Below are positions 18,028-26,037 of a DNA stretch of 28,725 nt, piece by piece (within the stretch, counting starts at the first letter, position 1; each line of letters opens with the position of its first letter). Position numbers and translations under genes: made by a program. Source of the DNA: Aureococcus anophagefferens (Eukaryota > Sar > Pelagophyceae > Pelagomonadales > Pelagomonadaceae); the NCBI RefSeq assembly GCF_000186865.1, contig NW_008705577.1, positions 178,147 through 206,871 on the forward strand, read 5' to 3'. A model generated the notes under the pieces. It ran no database searches, was not told where the DNA came from, and worked only from the letters and a program-made list of their open reading frames with translations.

Positions 18028-19185
18028 TCAGTCGTTATCGAGGAACGCGAGGAGCGAGGGGTTGGCCGGGGCGTCGTTGGGGATGTCCTCGAGGACGTCC
18101 GCCGGCGCGTCCTGCCCGAGGGGCGCGCGGATGCTGACGCGCTTGAGCGCGTGCTCGAGGTTCTCCTCGAGGGTGCGGTCCTTGTCCCAGGCGAGGTCCG
18201 CGAGCTCCGCCTCCGTCGGCGGCGGCCCGGCGGGCGCGTCGACGTCCAGGCCGTCGCCCGAGTCGTCGGAGTCGCGCTCGTCGTCGTCGTCGTCGTCGTC
18301 GGAGCTCGAGACGGCGGCGGCGCCGGAGCCGACGGCGGCGCGGACCTTGCGGAGGAGCTTCCGCTCCTTCTTGAGCTCGTGGCGCCGCCGCAGGTCGTCG
18401 ATGTCCTTCTTGAACTGGCGGCCGGCCTTCTCGTCCATCGCGTCTTGCGTCGGCGTCCGGTTCCGCGGGTACTCGACGGGCCGGTCGGCGCCCTCGAGGA
18501 GGCGGTCGACGTCGACGGTCTCGCCCGACGCGAGGTCGCTGAGCTCCGCGACGGACTTGCGGCTCCCGGACGCGGACCGGCGCTCGGACCGGCGCTCGGC
18601 CTTGTGCTTGACTGCGTCGACGTCGATGCGCACGCGCGGCGGCGTCCACGCCTCGCCGAGGCGGCCCTTGAGGATCGGCGACGGCACGGGCGGCGCCGGG
18701 TCCGTCGACGCCGCGAGGTCCTCGATGCGCGGGCACTCGTCCTCGCTGTCCGACGCGTCGGCGGGGGACGGATCGCGGTAGTCCCAGAGCTTCGCGTTCT
18801 TGAGGTCCGACTCGGGCAGCACCGACGCGCCGAAGTCCGCCTCGCTGATGCGCACGTCCGCGAAGGTCCGCTCCTCGGCCGGCGCCGCGGCCGCCGCCGG
18901 CGCCGCGGCCGGCGCCGCGGCCGCCGCGGCCGCCGCGGGCCAGGCGTCCTCGTCCTCGAGCGCCGCGCGCGCGAGCGCGTCGGCGAGCGCGTCGCCGTCG
19001 ACGTCGTCGTCGAAGCCGCGGATCGCGCGCGCGTCCCAGGCCTCGTTGATGGCGCCCAGGGAATTCCAGACGTCGGAGAGCTCGTGCGTCGCCCACTTGT
19101 CCTTGCGCCGCTTCTCCTCGGCCTTCCTGCGCAGCTCCTTCTTCGTGAGCCGCGGCGGCGCCAGCGTCGCGCCCACGGAGAACAT
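18028..19185 (-). CDS. Acidic low-complexity protein of unknown function
   Basis: 385 residues from the ATG at 19185 (MFSVGATLAPPRLTKKELRR). Further in-frame Mets lie upstream, but the extension would be Arg/Ala low complexity running towards the divergent gene's promoter. Residues 14-30 are Lys/Arg-rich and helical. A block WATHELSDVWNSLGAINEAW follows, then Asp/Ala-rich sequence with a long Ala tract encoded by GCC/GCG repeats (about 18,885-18,955). After that come a Ser/Arg segment, a helical KKDIDDLRRRHELKKERKL stretch and a run of seven Asp encoded by (GTC)n (about 18,279-18,301). The C-terminus contains a helix (ENLEHALKRVSI) and ends in LLAFLDND. No domain is recognised. The mix of basic and acidic tracts would suit a nuclear or nucleolar protein, but that is a guess. 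Confidence 0.65.
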   Translation of the reverse strand: MFSVGATLAPPRLTKKELRRKAEEKRRKDKWATHELSDVWNSLGAINEAWDARAIRGFDDDVDGDALADALARAALEDEDAWPAAAAAAAAPAAAPAAAAAPAEERTFADVRISEADFGASVLPESDLKNAKLWDYRDPSPADASDSEDECPRIEDLAASTDPAPPVPSPILKGRLGEAWTPPRVRIDVDAVKHKAERRSERRSASGSRKSVAELSDLASGETVDVDRLLEGADRPVEYPRNRTPTQDAMDEKAGRQFKKDIDDLRRRHELKKERKLLRKVRAAVGSGAAAVSSSDDDDDDDERDSDDSGDGLDVDAPAGPPPTEAELADLAWDKDRTLEENLEHALKRVSIRAPLGQDAPADVLEDIPNDAPANPSLLAFLDND

Positions 19186-19405
19186 GGTGCTGCGCTGGCG
19201 GCGGCGGCGGCGCTCGCGGTGCGCGTCGGCGGCGGCGGCGGCGCTCTCCGAGGCGGCGGCCGGCGCTCTCCGAGGCGAGCTCGATCGAGCTCTCGAGGCA
19301 GCCCCACCGCCGCGGCGCCGGCGTGGCCGCGGTCGCCGTCGCATCCGACGCGGCGGCAGCAGCGTCGTCCGCCTCCAGTCGCGCCGACGCATAAAGAGGC
19401 AACGA
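19186..19405. promoter_or_regulatory. Divergent intergenic region
   Basis: 220 bp between the divergent starts of the acidic protein and the CS-domain gene. A short A/T-containing CATAAAG lies about 16 bp before the plus-strand ATG, too close to be a classical TATA box. The role is assigned by position only. Confidence 0.35.
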
Positions 19406-20218
19406 ATGGCGGAGCTCGTCGCGGCGTCGGCGCCGCCGGTTGCGGGCGACGCCGTCGCGTCGCCGATCACGGCGGAGCAAAAGGTGGACCTGCTCGAGAA
19501 GCTGGCGCTCGTGAGCAAGCAGTGGAAGGCCGACGACTTCTGGAAGACTTTGGCGAACCCCGTGGACCGCGCCATGGCGGCCCTCGAGAAGGACGACGTC
19601 AAGTACGCGTGCGAAACCCTGGACGCGCTCATGATGCACCTGCCCGGCGGCATCGTCGGCCCGCTCAAGGGCCTGCCCACGGACGGCATCCTGTCGGAGC
19701 AGAAGAAGGTCGTGCGCGTCTGCCGCGACGCGCTGCGCAAGGCGCTGACGCCCGAGCGGCCGCCGCCGCCGCCGCAGTCCGAGCCCATCGTCTTCGAGCA
19801 GCACCCCTGGAACTCCGAGGCGACGCTGCGCATCAAGGTCCCGCCGGGGACGAAGAGCAAGGACGCGAGCGTCGACTTCGCCTTCGCTACGGAGAAGGAG
19901 CGCCGCGACGGCCACAGCCAGCACATCAAGGTCGTCGTGAAGGACCACGACGCGCAGCCCCACGTCATCTGCGGCGTGCTGTTCGAGAAGGTCGTCGAGG
20001 ACGACTGCGCCTGGTTCCTCGAGGGCGAGGGCGAGCGGCGCATTTTGGTGATCCACCTCGAGAAGCACTACAAGAAGAAGGAGTGGCCCCAGCTGTTGAA
20101 GGCGCTCGGGCCGCCCGAGGCCGGCTCCATCGAGTCCGGCGACGACTTCTGGTCGCGCCACGACCGCGAGCACGCCGAGCGCTACAAGAAGATGGGGCTC
20201 GTGAGGAAGGAGCCGTGA
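19406..20218 (+). CDS. CS-domain (NudC/p23-like) protein
   Basis: 270 residues from the ATG at 19406 (MAELVAASAPP). Residues 22-115 are mostly helical. A Pro-rich linker (119-123) leads to a CS domain at about 129-232: VFEQHPWNSEATLRIKVPPG starts the beta-sandwich, and VICGVLFEKVVEDDCAWFLE followed by ILVIHLEKHYKKKEWPQLL is the distal half typical of NudC-type CS domains (G-x-L, DDC-x-W, LEK, EW). The C-terminus is a charged helix ending KKMGLVRKEP. CS proteins of this group act as HSP90 co-chaperones or stabilise dynein/LIS1 and other clients; which applies here cannot be told. The preceding open frame lacks family features, so this Met is preferred. Confidence 0.82.
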   Translation: MAELVAASAPPVAGDAVASPITAEQKVDLLEKLALVSKQWKADDFWKTLANPVDRAMAALEKDDVKYACETLDALMMHLPGGIVGPLKGLPTDGILSEQKKVVRVCRDALRKALTPERPPPPPQSEPIVFEQHPWNSEATLRIKVPPGTKSKDASVDFAFATEKERRDGHSQHIKVVVKDHDAQPHVICGVLFEKVVEDDCAWFLEGEGERRILVIHLEKHYKKKEWPQLLKALGPPEAGSIESGDDFWSRHDREHAERYKKMGLVRKEP

Positions 20219-20410
20219 GGGGTAAGGCTCGTGGTCATGGCAATGCGGGGTGCGCTTTCCTTTTTCAGTCGATGGTGCCGCAGTCGTCGATTTTCATTGG
20301 ACACCTCACCGCTCTGTCGCCCGGCGTGGCCAAAACAAGTTTTCCAGCATCCGCGCCGTCCGCGTGTCGCCCGACACGCAGCAAACGCGCCGTCTCTTAA
20401 CACACCGCTG
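20219..20410. promoter_or_regulatory. Intergenic region upstream of the H+-ATPase gene
   Basis: 192 bp separate the CS-domain stop from the H+-ATPase ATG. It must carry the CS gene 3' end and the pump promoter. No defined element is recognised. Confidence 0.35.
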
Positions 20411-22225
20411 ATGTGCAAGCCCGGAGACATGCCGAAGGACGAGGGCGACTACATGGGCGTGCCGCTCGCGACCCTCCTCGACACGTCCATGGCGACGGGC
20501 CTCAGCGAGGAGGAGGCCCGCAGCCGTCTCGCGCGCTTCGGCCGCAACGCGCGTTGGACAGCGTCCTGTGGCCGTGACGATTTTCGAGATAGTTGAGGTG
20601 GGAAAACAATGAGAAATCGTCACCGTCATGCTTGGTAGGCGCTCGAGGAGAAGAAGGTCCACCCGCTCGTGAAGCTCGCCTACAACTTCGTCAGCCCCAT
20701 GGCGCTCATGATCTGGGCGGCCATCGTCATCGAGGGCATCATGCTCGACTGGGCCGACGTCGGCGTGCTCCTCGCGCTGCAGATTCTGAACGCGGTCGTC
20801 GGGTGGTACGAGGATCTCAAGGCCGGCGACGCCGTCGCGGCGCTCAAGGCGTCCCTCAAGGCCCACGCGTCCGTGAAGCGCGGCGGCACGTACAAGACCA
20901 TCGACGGCGCCGAGGTCGTCGTCGGCGACGTCGTCGTGCTCCACGCGGGCGGCGCGGTCCCGGCCGACTGCCGCCTCGCGCCGGGCGCCAAGGAGCTCGA
21001 GATCGACCAGGCGGCGCTCACGGGCGAGTCCATGCCCGTGAAGATGGGCCCGGGCTGCGAGCCGAAGATGGGCTCGAACTGCGTCCGCGGCGAGGCCGAG
21101 GCCGTCGTCGTCGCGACGGGGTCGCAGACGTTCTTCGGCAAGACCGCGTCCATGATCAACAAGGTCCAGCAGACTTCCCACTTCGACGATGTCATCATGG
21201 CCATCACGCGGTCCATGCTCCTGGCGTCGTCCGTGCTCGTCGCCATCTCGCTCGTCGTCTTGGTGTGCAGCGGCGAGTCGTGGCTGGAAGCGCTGGCCTT
21301 CGCCGTCGTGCTGCTCGTGGCGTCCATCCCCATCGCCCTGCCCGTCGTGTCCGTGACGACCATGGCCCTGGGCTCGCGGAGCCTGGCGCGCAAGGAGGCC
21401 ATCGTGACGCGGCTGTCGTCCATCGAGGAGGTCGCGGGCATGAACGTGCTCTGCAGCGACAAGACGGGCACGCTCACGCTGAACAAGATGGTGCTCCAGG
21501 ACGAGCTGCCCATCTTTACGCCGGGCTACGGCAAGCGCGACGTCCTCGTCCACGCGGCCCTCGCGGCCAAGTGGCGCGAGCCGCCGAAGGACGCGCTCGA
21601 CACGCTCGTGCTCGGCGCCGCGGACCTCGACCGCTGCGACGCCTTCGACCAGCCCGAGTACGTGCCCTTCGACCCGCGCACGAAGCGCACGGAGGCGACG
21701 CTCGTCGACAAGGGCTCCCAGGAGACCTTCAAGTGCAGCAAGGGCGCGCCGCACGTCATCCTCGCGCTCGCCGAGCCGCCGGCCGCGGTCAGGGCGGCCG
21801 TCGAGGCCGAGATCGAGACGCTCAGCGCGCGCGGCGTGCGGTCCCTCGCCGTCGCGCGCACGAAGCCCGGCGACGCGTCGCGGTGGGACCTGCTGGGCAT
21901 CCTCACGTTCCTCGACCCGCCGCGGCCGGACACGGCGGCTACCATCGCGCGCGCGGAGCAGCTCGGCGTCGGCGTGAAGATGATCACGGGCGACCACAAG
22001 GCCATCGCCGTCGACATGGCGAAGCAGCTCAAGATGGGCTGCCGCATCGAGGGCGCGGAGGGGCTGCCCGAGTTCGACGTCGAGAGTGGCGAGATCCCCC
22101 AGGATCTCGGGGACCGGTACGGCGCCATGATCGAGGCCGCCGACGGCTTCGCGGGCGTCTTCCCGGAGCACAAGTTCCTGATTGTCGAGGCGCTGCAGCA
22201 GCGCGGCTACATGGTCGGCATGACG

Positions 22226-22258
<33 letters not shown>

Positions 22259-23245
22259 AAGGCCGGCGTCGGCATCGCCGTGTCCGGCTCGACGGACGCG
22301 GCGCGCGCGGCGTCGGACATCGTGCTCACGAACGACGGCCTGTCGACGATCGTCGACGCCATCGTCATCTCGCGGACCATCTTCCAGCGCATGAAGAACT
22401 ACGTCGTCTACCGCGTCGCGTGCACGACGCAGCTCCTCCTCTTCTTCTTCATCACGGTCTGCTTCGTCCACCCGACGGGCTACGGCGGCTGGGACGACGA
22501 CACCCTCGACGACGAGGCCCAGCCGCCCAAGGTCTTCAAGCTGCCGGTCGTGGTCCTCGTGCTCATCACGATCCTCAACGACGGCACGATCATCTCCATC
22601 GCCTACGACGCGGTGAAGCCGTCCAAGTTCCCGGAGAAGTGGCGCATGCCCCAGACCTTCGCCATCGCCTTCATTTTAGGCGGCGTCGCCTGCGTGTCGT
22701 CGCTGCTCCTGCTGCACGTCATGCTCGACTCGCGGTCCGACGGCTCGGTCTGGCGGGGCTTCGGCCTGCCGGCGCTGTCCTACGGCCAGCTCATGTGCGC
22801 CATGTACCTGAAGATCTCCGTGTCCGACTTCCTCACGGTCTTCTCCGCGCGCACGCGCGGGCCCTTCTGGTCGCGCGCGCCGGGCACGTTCCTCTTCGCC
22901 GCCGCGTTCGTCGCGACGTTCCTGTCCACGGTCATCTCGCTGGCCTGGCCCAAGAAGTCCGACGGCATGGAGCCCATCGGCGCCGAGGTCGTCGTCGCCG
23001 TCTGGGCCTTCGACGTCGCCTTCTTCCTCCTCCAGGACCTGTCGAAGGTCCTCTTCATCAAGGCGATCAACTCGTACACGGGCGAGAACGAGGACGACCA
23101 CAAGATCGACGACGGCGAGGAGCCGCCGGAGTCCATCGTCGCCGCCTACCGCCGGGCGAAGCACAAGATCTGGAAGACGAAGGGCGCCGACCAGACGCAC
23201 TACCAGAACCTCTCCATCCAGGACGACTTCGCCGACACCGTCTAG
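20411..23245 (+). CDS. P3A-type plasma-membrane H+-ATPase, two exons
   Basis: Exon 1 (20411-20548) encodes the N-terminal TGLSEEEARSRLARFGRN motif. Exon 2 (20639-23245) continues with ALEEKKVHPLVKLAYNFVSP, giving 914 residues. Family motifs are complete: TGES at 174-177 (actuator), PIALPV at 277-282 (M4), the phosphorylated Asp D320 in CSDKTGTLT, KGAP at 414-417, MITGD at 494-498 and TGDGVNDAP at 575-583. Residues needed for proton transport in plant AHA2 are conserved: D694 in ILNDGTI (AHA2 D684) and N97 in M2 (AHA2 N106). The enzyme uses ATP to export protons and energise the plasma or vacuolar membrane. After the last membrane segment only about 65 residues remain, with no plant-type autoinhibitory C-terminal domain or terminal YTV 14-3-3 site. 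The longest uninterrupted frame begins at a GTG (20669), an artefact of the intron. Confidence 0.95.
20549..20638 (+). other. Predicted 90-nt intron with GC donor and internal inverted repeat
   Basis: Splicing AAC|GCGCGTTGG to TTGGTAG|GCGCTC restores the conserved GRN-A-LEEKK sequence of P-type ATPases. A GT donor in the required phase is not available nearby, so GC-AG splicing is the simplest reading. Inside, GTGACGATTT (20574-20583) is exactly complementary to AAATCGTCAC (20614-20623). GCGC occurs at both the intron start and the exon 2 start. Confidence 0.7.
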
Positions 23246-23598
23246 CGCGGGCGCCGCCCCGCGCGTGCACATACCTCCCGGCGCGACCCGGACGCCGCTT
23301 TTTTCTACTACACTATCTATCGTTCTACGCTCTGGGCGGCGGCGGGACGGGGCGTCCATCCAGCCGCCCGTGGCACGGAGGCGATGGCCGGGGCTGCCAG
23401 GCGCAGGTGGCTGCGAGTCGCCGCGGCGGCCTGGAGGCCGGCGCGCGCGGGGGAGGGGGTGCAAGCAGGTGTGGCGGGTGCCGCCTGGGCGGCTATGTGC
23501 AGTGTGGAAGTCGACGCCGACGCGCGGGGCGTCGGCGGCGGCGTCCGAGGGCGGACGTCGCCGGGCGGCGTCCGCGCGGTGCGGGAGCAGCCGCGAGG
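23246..23598. other. Intergenic region, no gene recognised
   Basis: 353 bp downstream of the H+-ATPase. It contains a T-run and a CTACTACACTATC segment near 23,299-23,316, then GC-rich sequence. Open frames here lack any recognisable domain. It presumably holds the pump gene's 3' end. Confidence 0.4.
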
Positions 23599-23863
23599 TC
23601 GTCGTCGTCGTGTTCTCGTCGTTCTCATCTCGTCGTCGTTCTCATCTCGTCGTTCTCATCTCGTCGTCCTTCTCATCTCGTCGTCGTGTTCTCTCGTCGT
23701 CGTGTTCTCATCGTCCTCTTCTCGTTCTCATCTCGTCGTCCTCATCTCGTCGTTCTCATCTCGTCGTCCTCTTCTCGTTCTCATCTCGTCGTTCTCGTCG
23801 TGGTCTCTCGTCGTCGTGTTCTCGTCATCCTCTTCTTGTTCTCATCTCGTCGTCCTCATCTCG
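23599..23863. repeat. Degenerate CTCATCTCGTCGT simple-sequence array
   Basis: About 265 bp of the plus strand consist of permutations of TCGTCGT, TCTCATCTCGTCGT and CTCTTCTCGT, a pyrimidine-rich minisatellite-like tract. It ends at the stop codon (23864) of the minus-strand BspA-repeat gene, so it forms that gene's immediate 3' flank, where it would be transcribed as a purine-rich ACGACGAGATGAG sequence. Confidence 0.85.
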
Positions 23864-25891
23864 TTATTTGCAGAAGCCGCACGACGCCGCGCAGTTATCG
23901 ATCATGTAGTCCCGGTTCGCGTCGCACATGCCCGCCGCGGCCTCTTCGCCGCAGAAGGATTCGGTATCCTCGCAGGCCTTGCAGGCCCCCCCTGCCACCT
24001 CAGGGGCCCAGGGCGGGCACGATTGGCCTTCCGCGAAGGCGGTGGCGTCGGTGAACATATAATACATATTGTCCTGCGCCGTCACGGACGATGGGTTCCA
24101 GCCGCTGATGTCCTGGTCGAAGGCGATGGCGCTGGAGAACATTCCGTAAAACCATTCCACCTTCGACACGTCCCAGTCGCCGATGTCCTGGTTGAAGACG
24201 GTGGCGCCGGAGAACATTCCATTCATATACGCCACCTTCGACGTGTCCCAGCCGCTGATGTCCTGGTCGAAGGCGATGGCGCTGGAGAACGCGCCGCCCA
24301 TGTCCGTCACCTTCGACGTGTCCCAGGGGCCGATGTCCTGGTCGAAGGTGTCAGCCCAGGCGAACATGTTGCCCATGTCCGTCACGCTCGACGTGTCCCA
24401 GCCGCTGATGTCCTGGTTGAAGACGGTGGCGTCGGAGAACGCGCCGCCCATATACGTCACCTTCGACGTGTCCCAGCCGCCGATGTCCTGGTCGAAGGCG
24501 ATGGCGCTGGAGAACATTTCGTAAAACCATTCCACCTTCGACACGTCCCAGGCGCCGATGTCCTGGTCGAAGGCGATGGCGCTGGAGAACATTCCGTAAA
24601 ACCATTCCACCTTCGACACGTCCCAGGCGCCGATGTCCTGGTTGAAGACGGTGGCGTCGGAGAACGCGCCGAACATGTCCGTCACCTTCGACGTGTCCCA
24701 GCCGCTGATGTCCTGGTCGAAGGCGATGGCGCTGGAGAACATTCCGTTAAACCCTTCCACCTTCGACACGTCCCAGGCGCCGATGTCCTGGTTGAAGACG
24801 GTGGCGTCGGAGAACGCGCCGAACATGTCCGTCACCTTCGACGTGTCCCAGCCGCCGATGTCCTGGTCGAAGGCGATGGCGCTGGAGAACATTTCGTAAA
24901 ACCATTCCACCTTCGACACGTCCCAGGCGCCGATGTCCTGGTCGAAGGCGGAAGCACTGAAGAACATCCAGTACATGTCCGTGACCTTCGACGTGTCCCA
25001 GCCGCCGATGTCCGCGTTGAAGGCGGTGGCGCCCTCGAACGTGCCGTACATGTCCGTCACCGACGACGTGTCCCAGCCGCCGATGTCCTGGTTGAAGGTG
25101 TAGGCGTTTCTGAACGCGCCGTCCATGTCCGTCACCTTCGACGTGTCCCAGCCGCCGATGTTCTCGTTGAACGCGGGCAAATCAGGTCGCATGGGGTCCT
25201 CTCCGAACATCGCATACATGTCCATGACCTTCGACGTGTCCCAGACGGGGAGGCGGCCGTACTGGACCTTGGCGCTCGTCGCGTTCTCCTGCCAGGCGGC
25301 GAGCATGTCGTGGAGCTCGTCGCTGTCCGCGACGGGGTACATCGCGTCGGTACCGTCGCACGCGAAGCCGGCGGGGCACGCGAGGCACGCGTTCGCGTCG
25401 ACGTACTTGTCCGCGGCGCACTTGGTCGCGGTGGTGCCGTCGCAGGTGTGGCCCGCGGGGCAGTCCGCGCACTCTCTGCCGTCCGCGTACTCCTCAGCGG
25501 CGCACGCGTCGACGCAGACGCCCCCCGCCGCCTCGGGGCTCGTGTCGGACGCCTCGAGGCCCTTGAGCGCCAGCGCGATCCCGGCGAGATCGGCTTCCGA
25601 GGCCGTCGGATGGAAGTCCTTGAAGATCGCGACCGCGGCCTCGACCGGGTAGGCCTTCTTGTTCAGCTTGACGCCCCCCGCCGCCTCGGGGCTCGTGTCG
25701 GACGCCTCGAGGCCCTTGAGCGCCAGCGCGATCCCGGCGAGATCGGCTTCCGAGGCCGTCGGATGGAAGTCCTTGAAGATCGCGACCACGGCCTCGACCG
25801 GGTAGGCCTTCTTGTTCAGCTTGACGCCCCCCGCCGCCGTGGCGAAGGTGAAGGCGCAGGAAAGTACGGTCGCGCGGATGATGACGTGCAT
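23864..25891 (-). CDS. Secreted BspA/DUF285-repeat surface protein with ShKT tail
   Basis: 675 residues from the ATG at 25891. Residues 1-19 ([19 protein letters not shown]) are a signal peptide. Two tandem 51-residue units follow ([14 protein letters not shown] to TSPEAA), differing by one residue. Next is a Cys-rich segment with two CPAG units ([24 protein letters not shown]), as in GCC2/GCC3 or TNFR-like modules. Then come about 16 repeats of 25 residues with consensus [14 protein letters not shown]2-A-x-x-FNQDIG, the BspA-like LRR/DUF285 family. A variant type, [23 protein letters not shown], is interspersed. The last 37 residues (CEDTESFC to SCGFCK) form a six-Cys ShKT domain. Secretion and adhesion or ligand binding are likely. 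ShKT is a structural fold name and does not imply a toxin. No GPI or membrane anchor is visible. The frame is open far upstream into the satellite, but the signal peptide fixes the start. Confidence 0.88.
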   Translation of the reverse strand: MHVIIRATVLSCAFTFATAAGGVKLNKKAYPVEAVVAIFKDFHPTASEADLAGIALALKGLEASDTSPEAAGGVKLNKKAYPVEAAVAIFKDFHPTASEADLAGIALALKGLEASDTSPEAAGGVCVDACAAEEYADGRECADCPAGHTCDGTTATKCAADKYVDANACLACPAGFACDGTDAMYPVADSDELHDMLAAWQENATSAKVQYGRLPVWDTSKVMDMYAMFGEDPMRPDLPAFNENIGGWDTSKVTDMDGAFRNAYTFNQDIGGWDTSSVTDMYGTFEGATAFNADIGGWDTSKVTDMYWMFFSASAFDQDIGAWDVSKVEWFYEMFSSAIAFDQDIGGWDTSKVTDMFGAFSDATVFNQDIGAWDVSKVEGFNGMFSSAIAFDQDISGWDTSKVTDMFGAFSDATVFNQDIGAWDVSKVEWFYGMFSSAIAFDQDIGAWDVSKVEWFYEMFSSAIAFDQDIGGWDTSKVTYMGGAFSDATVFNQDISGWDTSSVTDMGNMFAWADTFDQDIGPWDTSKVTDMGGAFSSAIAFDQDISGWDTSKVAYMNGMFSGATVFNQDIGDWDVSKVEWFYGMFSSAIAFDQDISGWNPSSVTAQDNMYYMFTDATAFAEGQSCPPWAPEVAGGACKACEDTESFCGEEAAAGMCDANRDYMIDNCAASCGFCK
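25518..25823 (-). repeat. 153-bp tandem duplication within the BspA-type gene
   Basis: The plus-strand unit 25518-25670 is repeated at 25671-25823 with a single base difference that I could find (G at 25635, A at 25788), followed by the first 15 bp of a third copy at 25824. The period equals 51 codons, so the frame is kept. The base change gives Ala in one copy and Val in the other. Confidence 0.95.
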
Positions 25892-26037
25892 GGTCGAGAT
25901 TGCGGGTGCCTGCGGGGGAATCGACGCGGTTCCGCGGCGACGATCGACAGACGAGGCGCGCGAATCAGGGGTTGAAGACCTTTCAGGCACGTCCGCCGAC
26001 GGCCGGGAGGCCGGCCGCCGGACGCGCCACGGAAGAG
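25892..26037. promoter_or_regulatory. Short 5' flank between the BspA-type gene and the satellite
   Basis: Only 146 bp separate the minus-strand ATG from the first satellite copy. The promoter of the surface-protein gene therefore lies here or inside the array. No specific element is recognised. Confidence 0.35.

Noticed and set aside
23864..23980. Toxin reading of the ShKT domain
   Set aside because: ShKT is a common six-Cys fold in secreted enzymes and surface proteins. Here it is the tail of a large repeat protein, with no sign of a toxin precursor.
20593..24054. 1153-codon plus-strand frame over the H+-ATPase
   Set aside because: It is a shifted shadow of the pump gene; all ATPase motifs are in the other frame.
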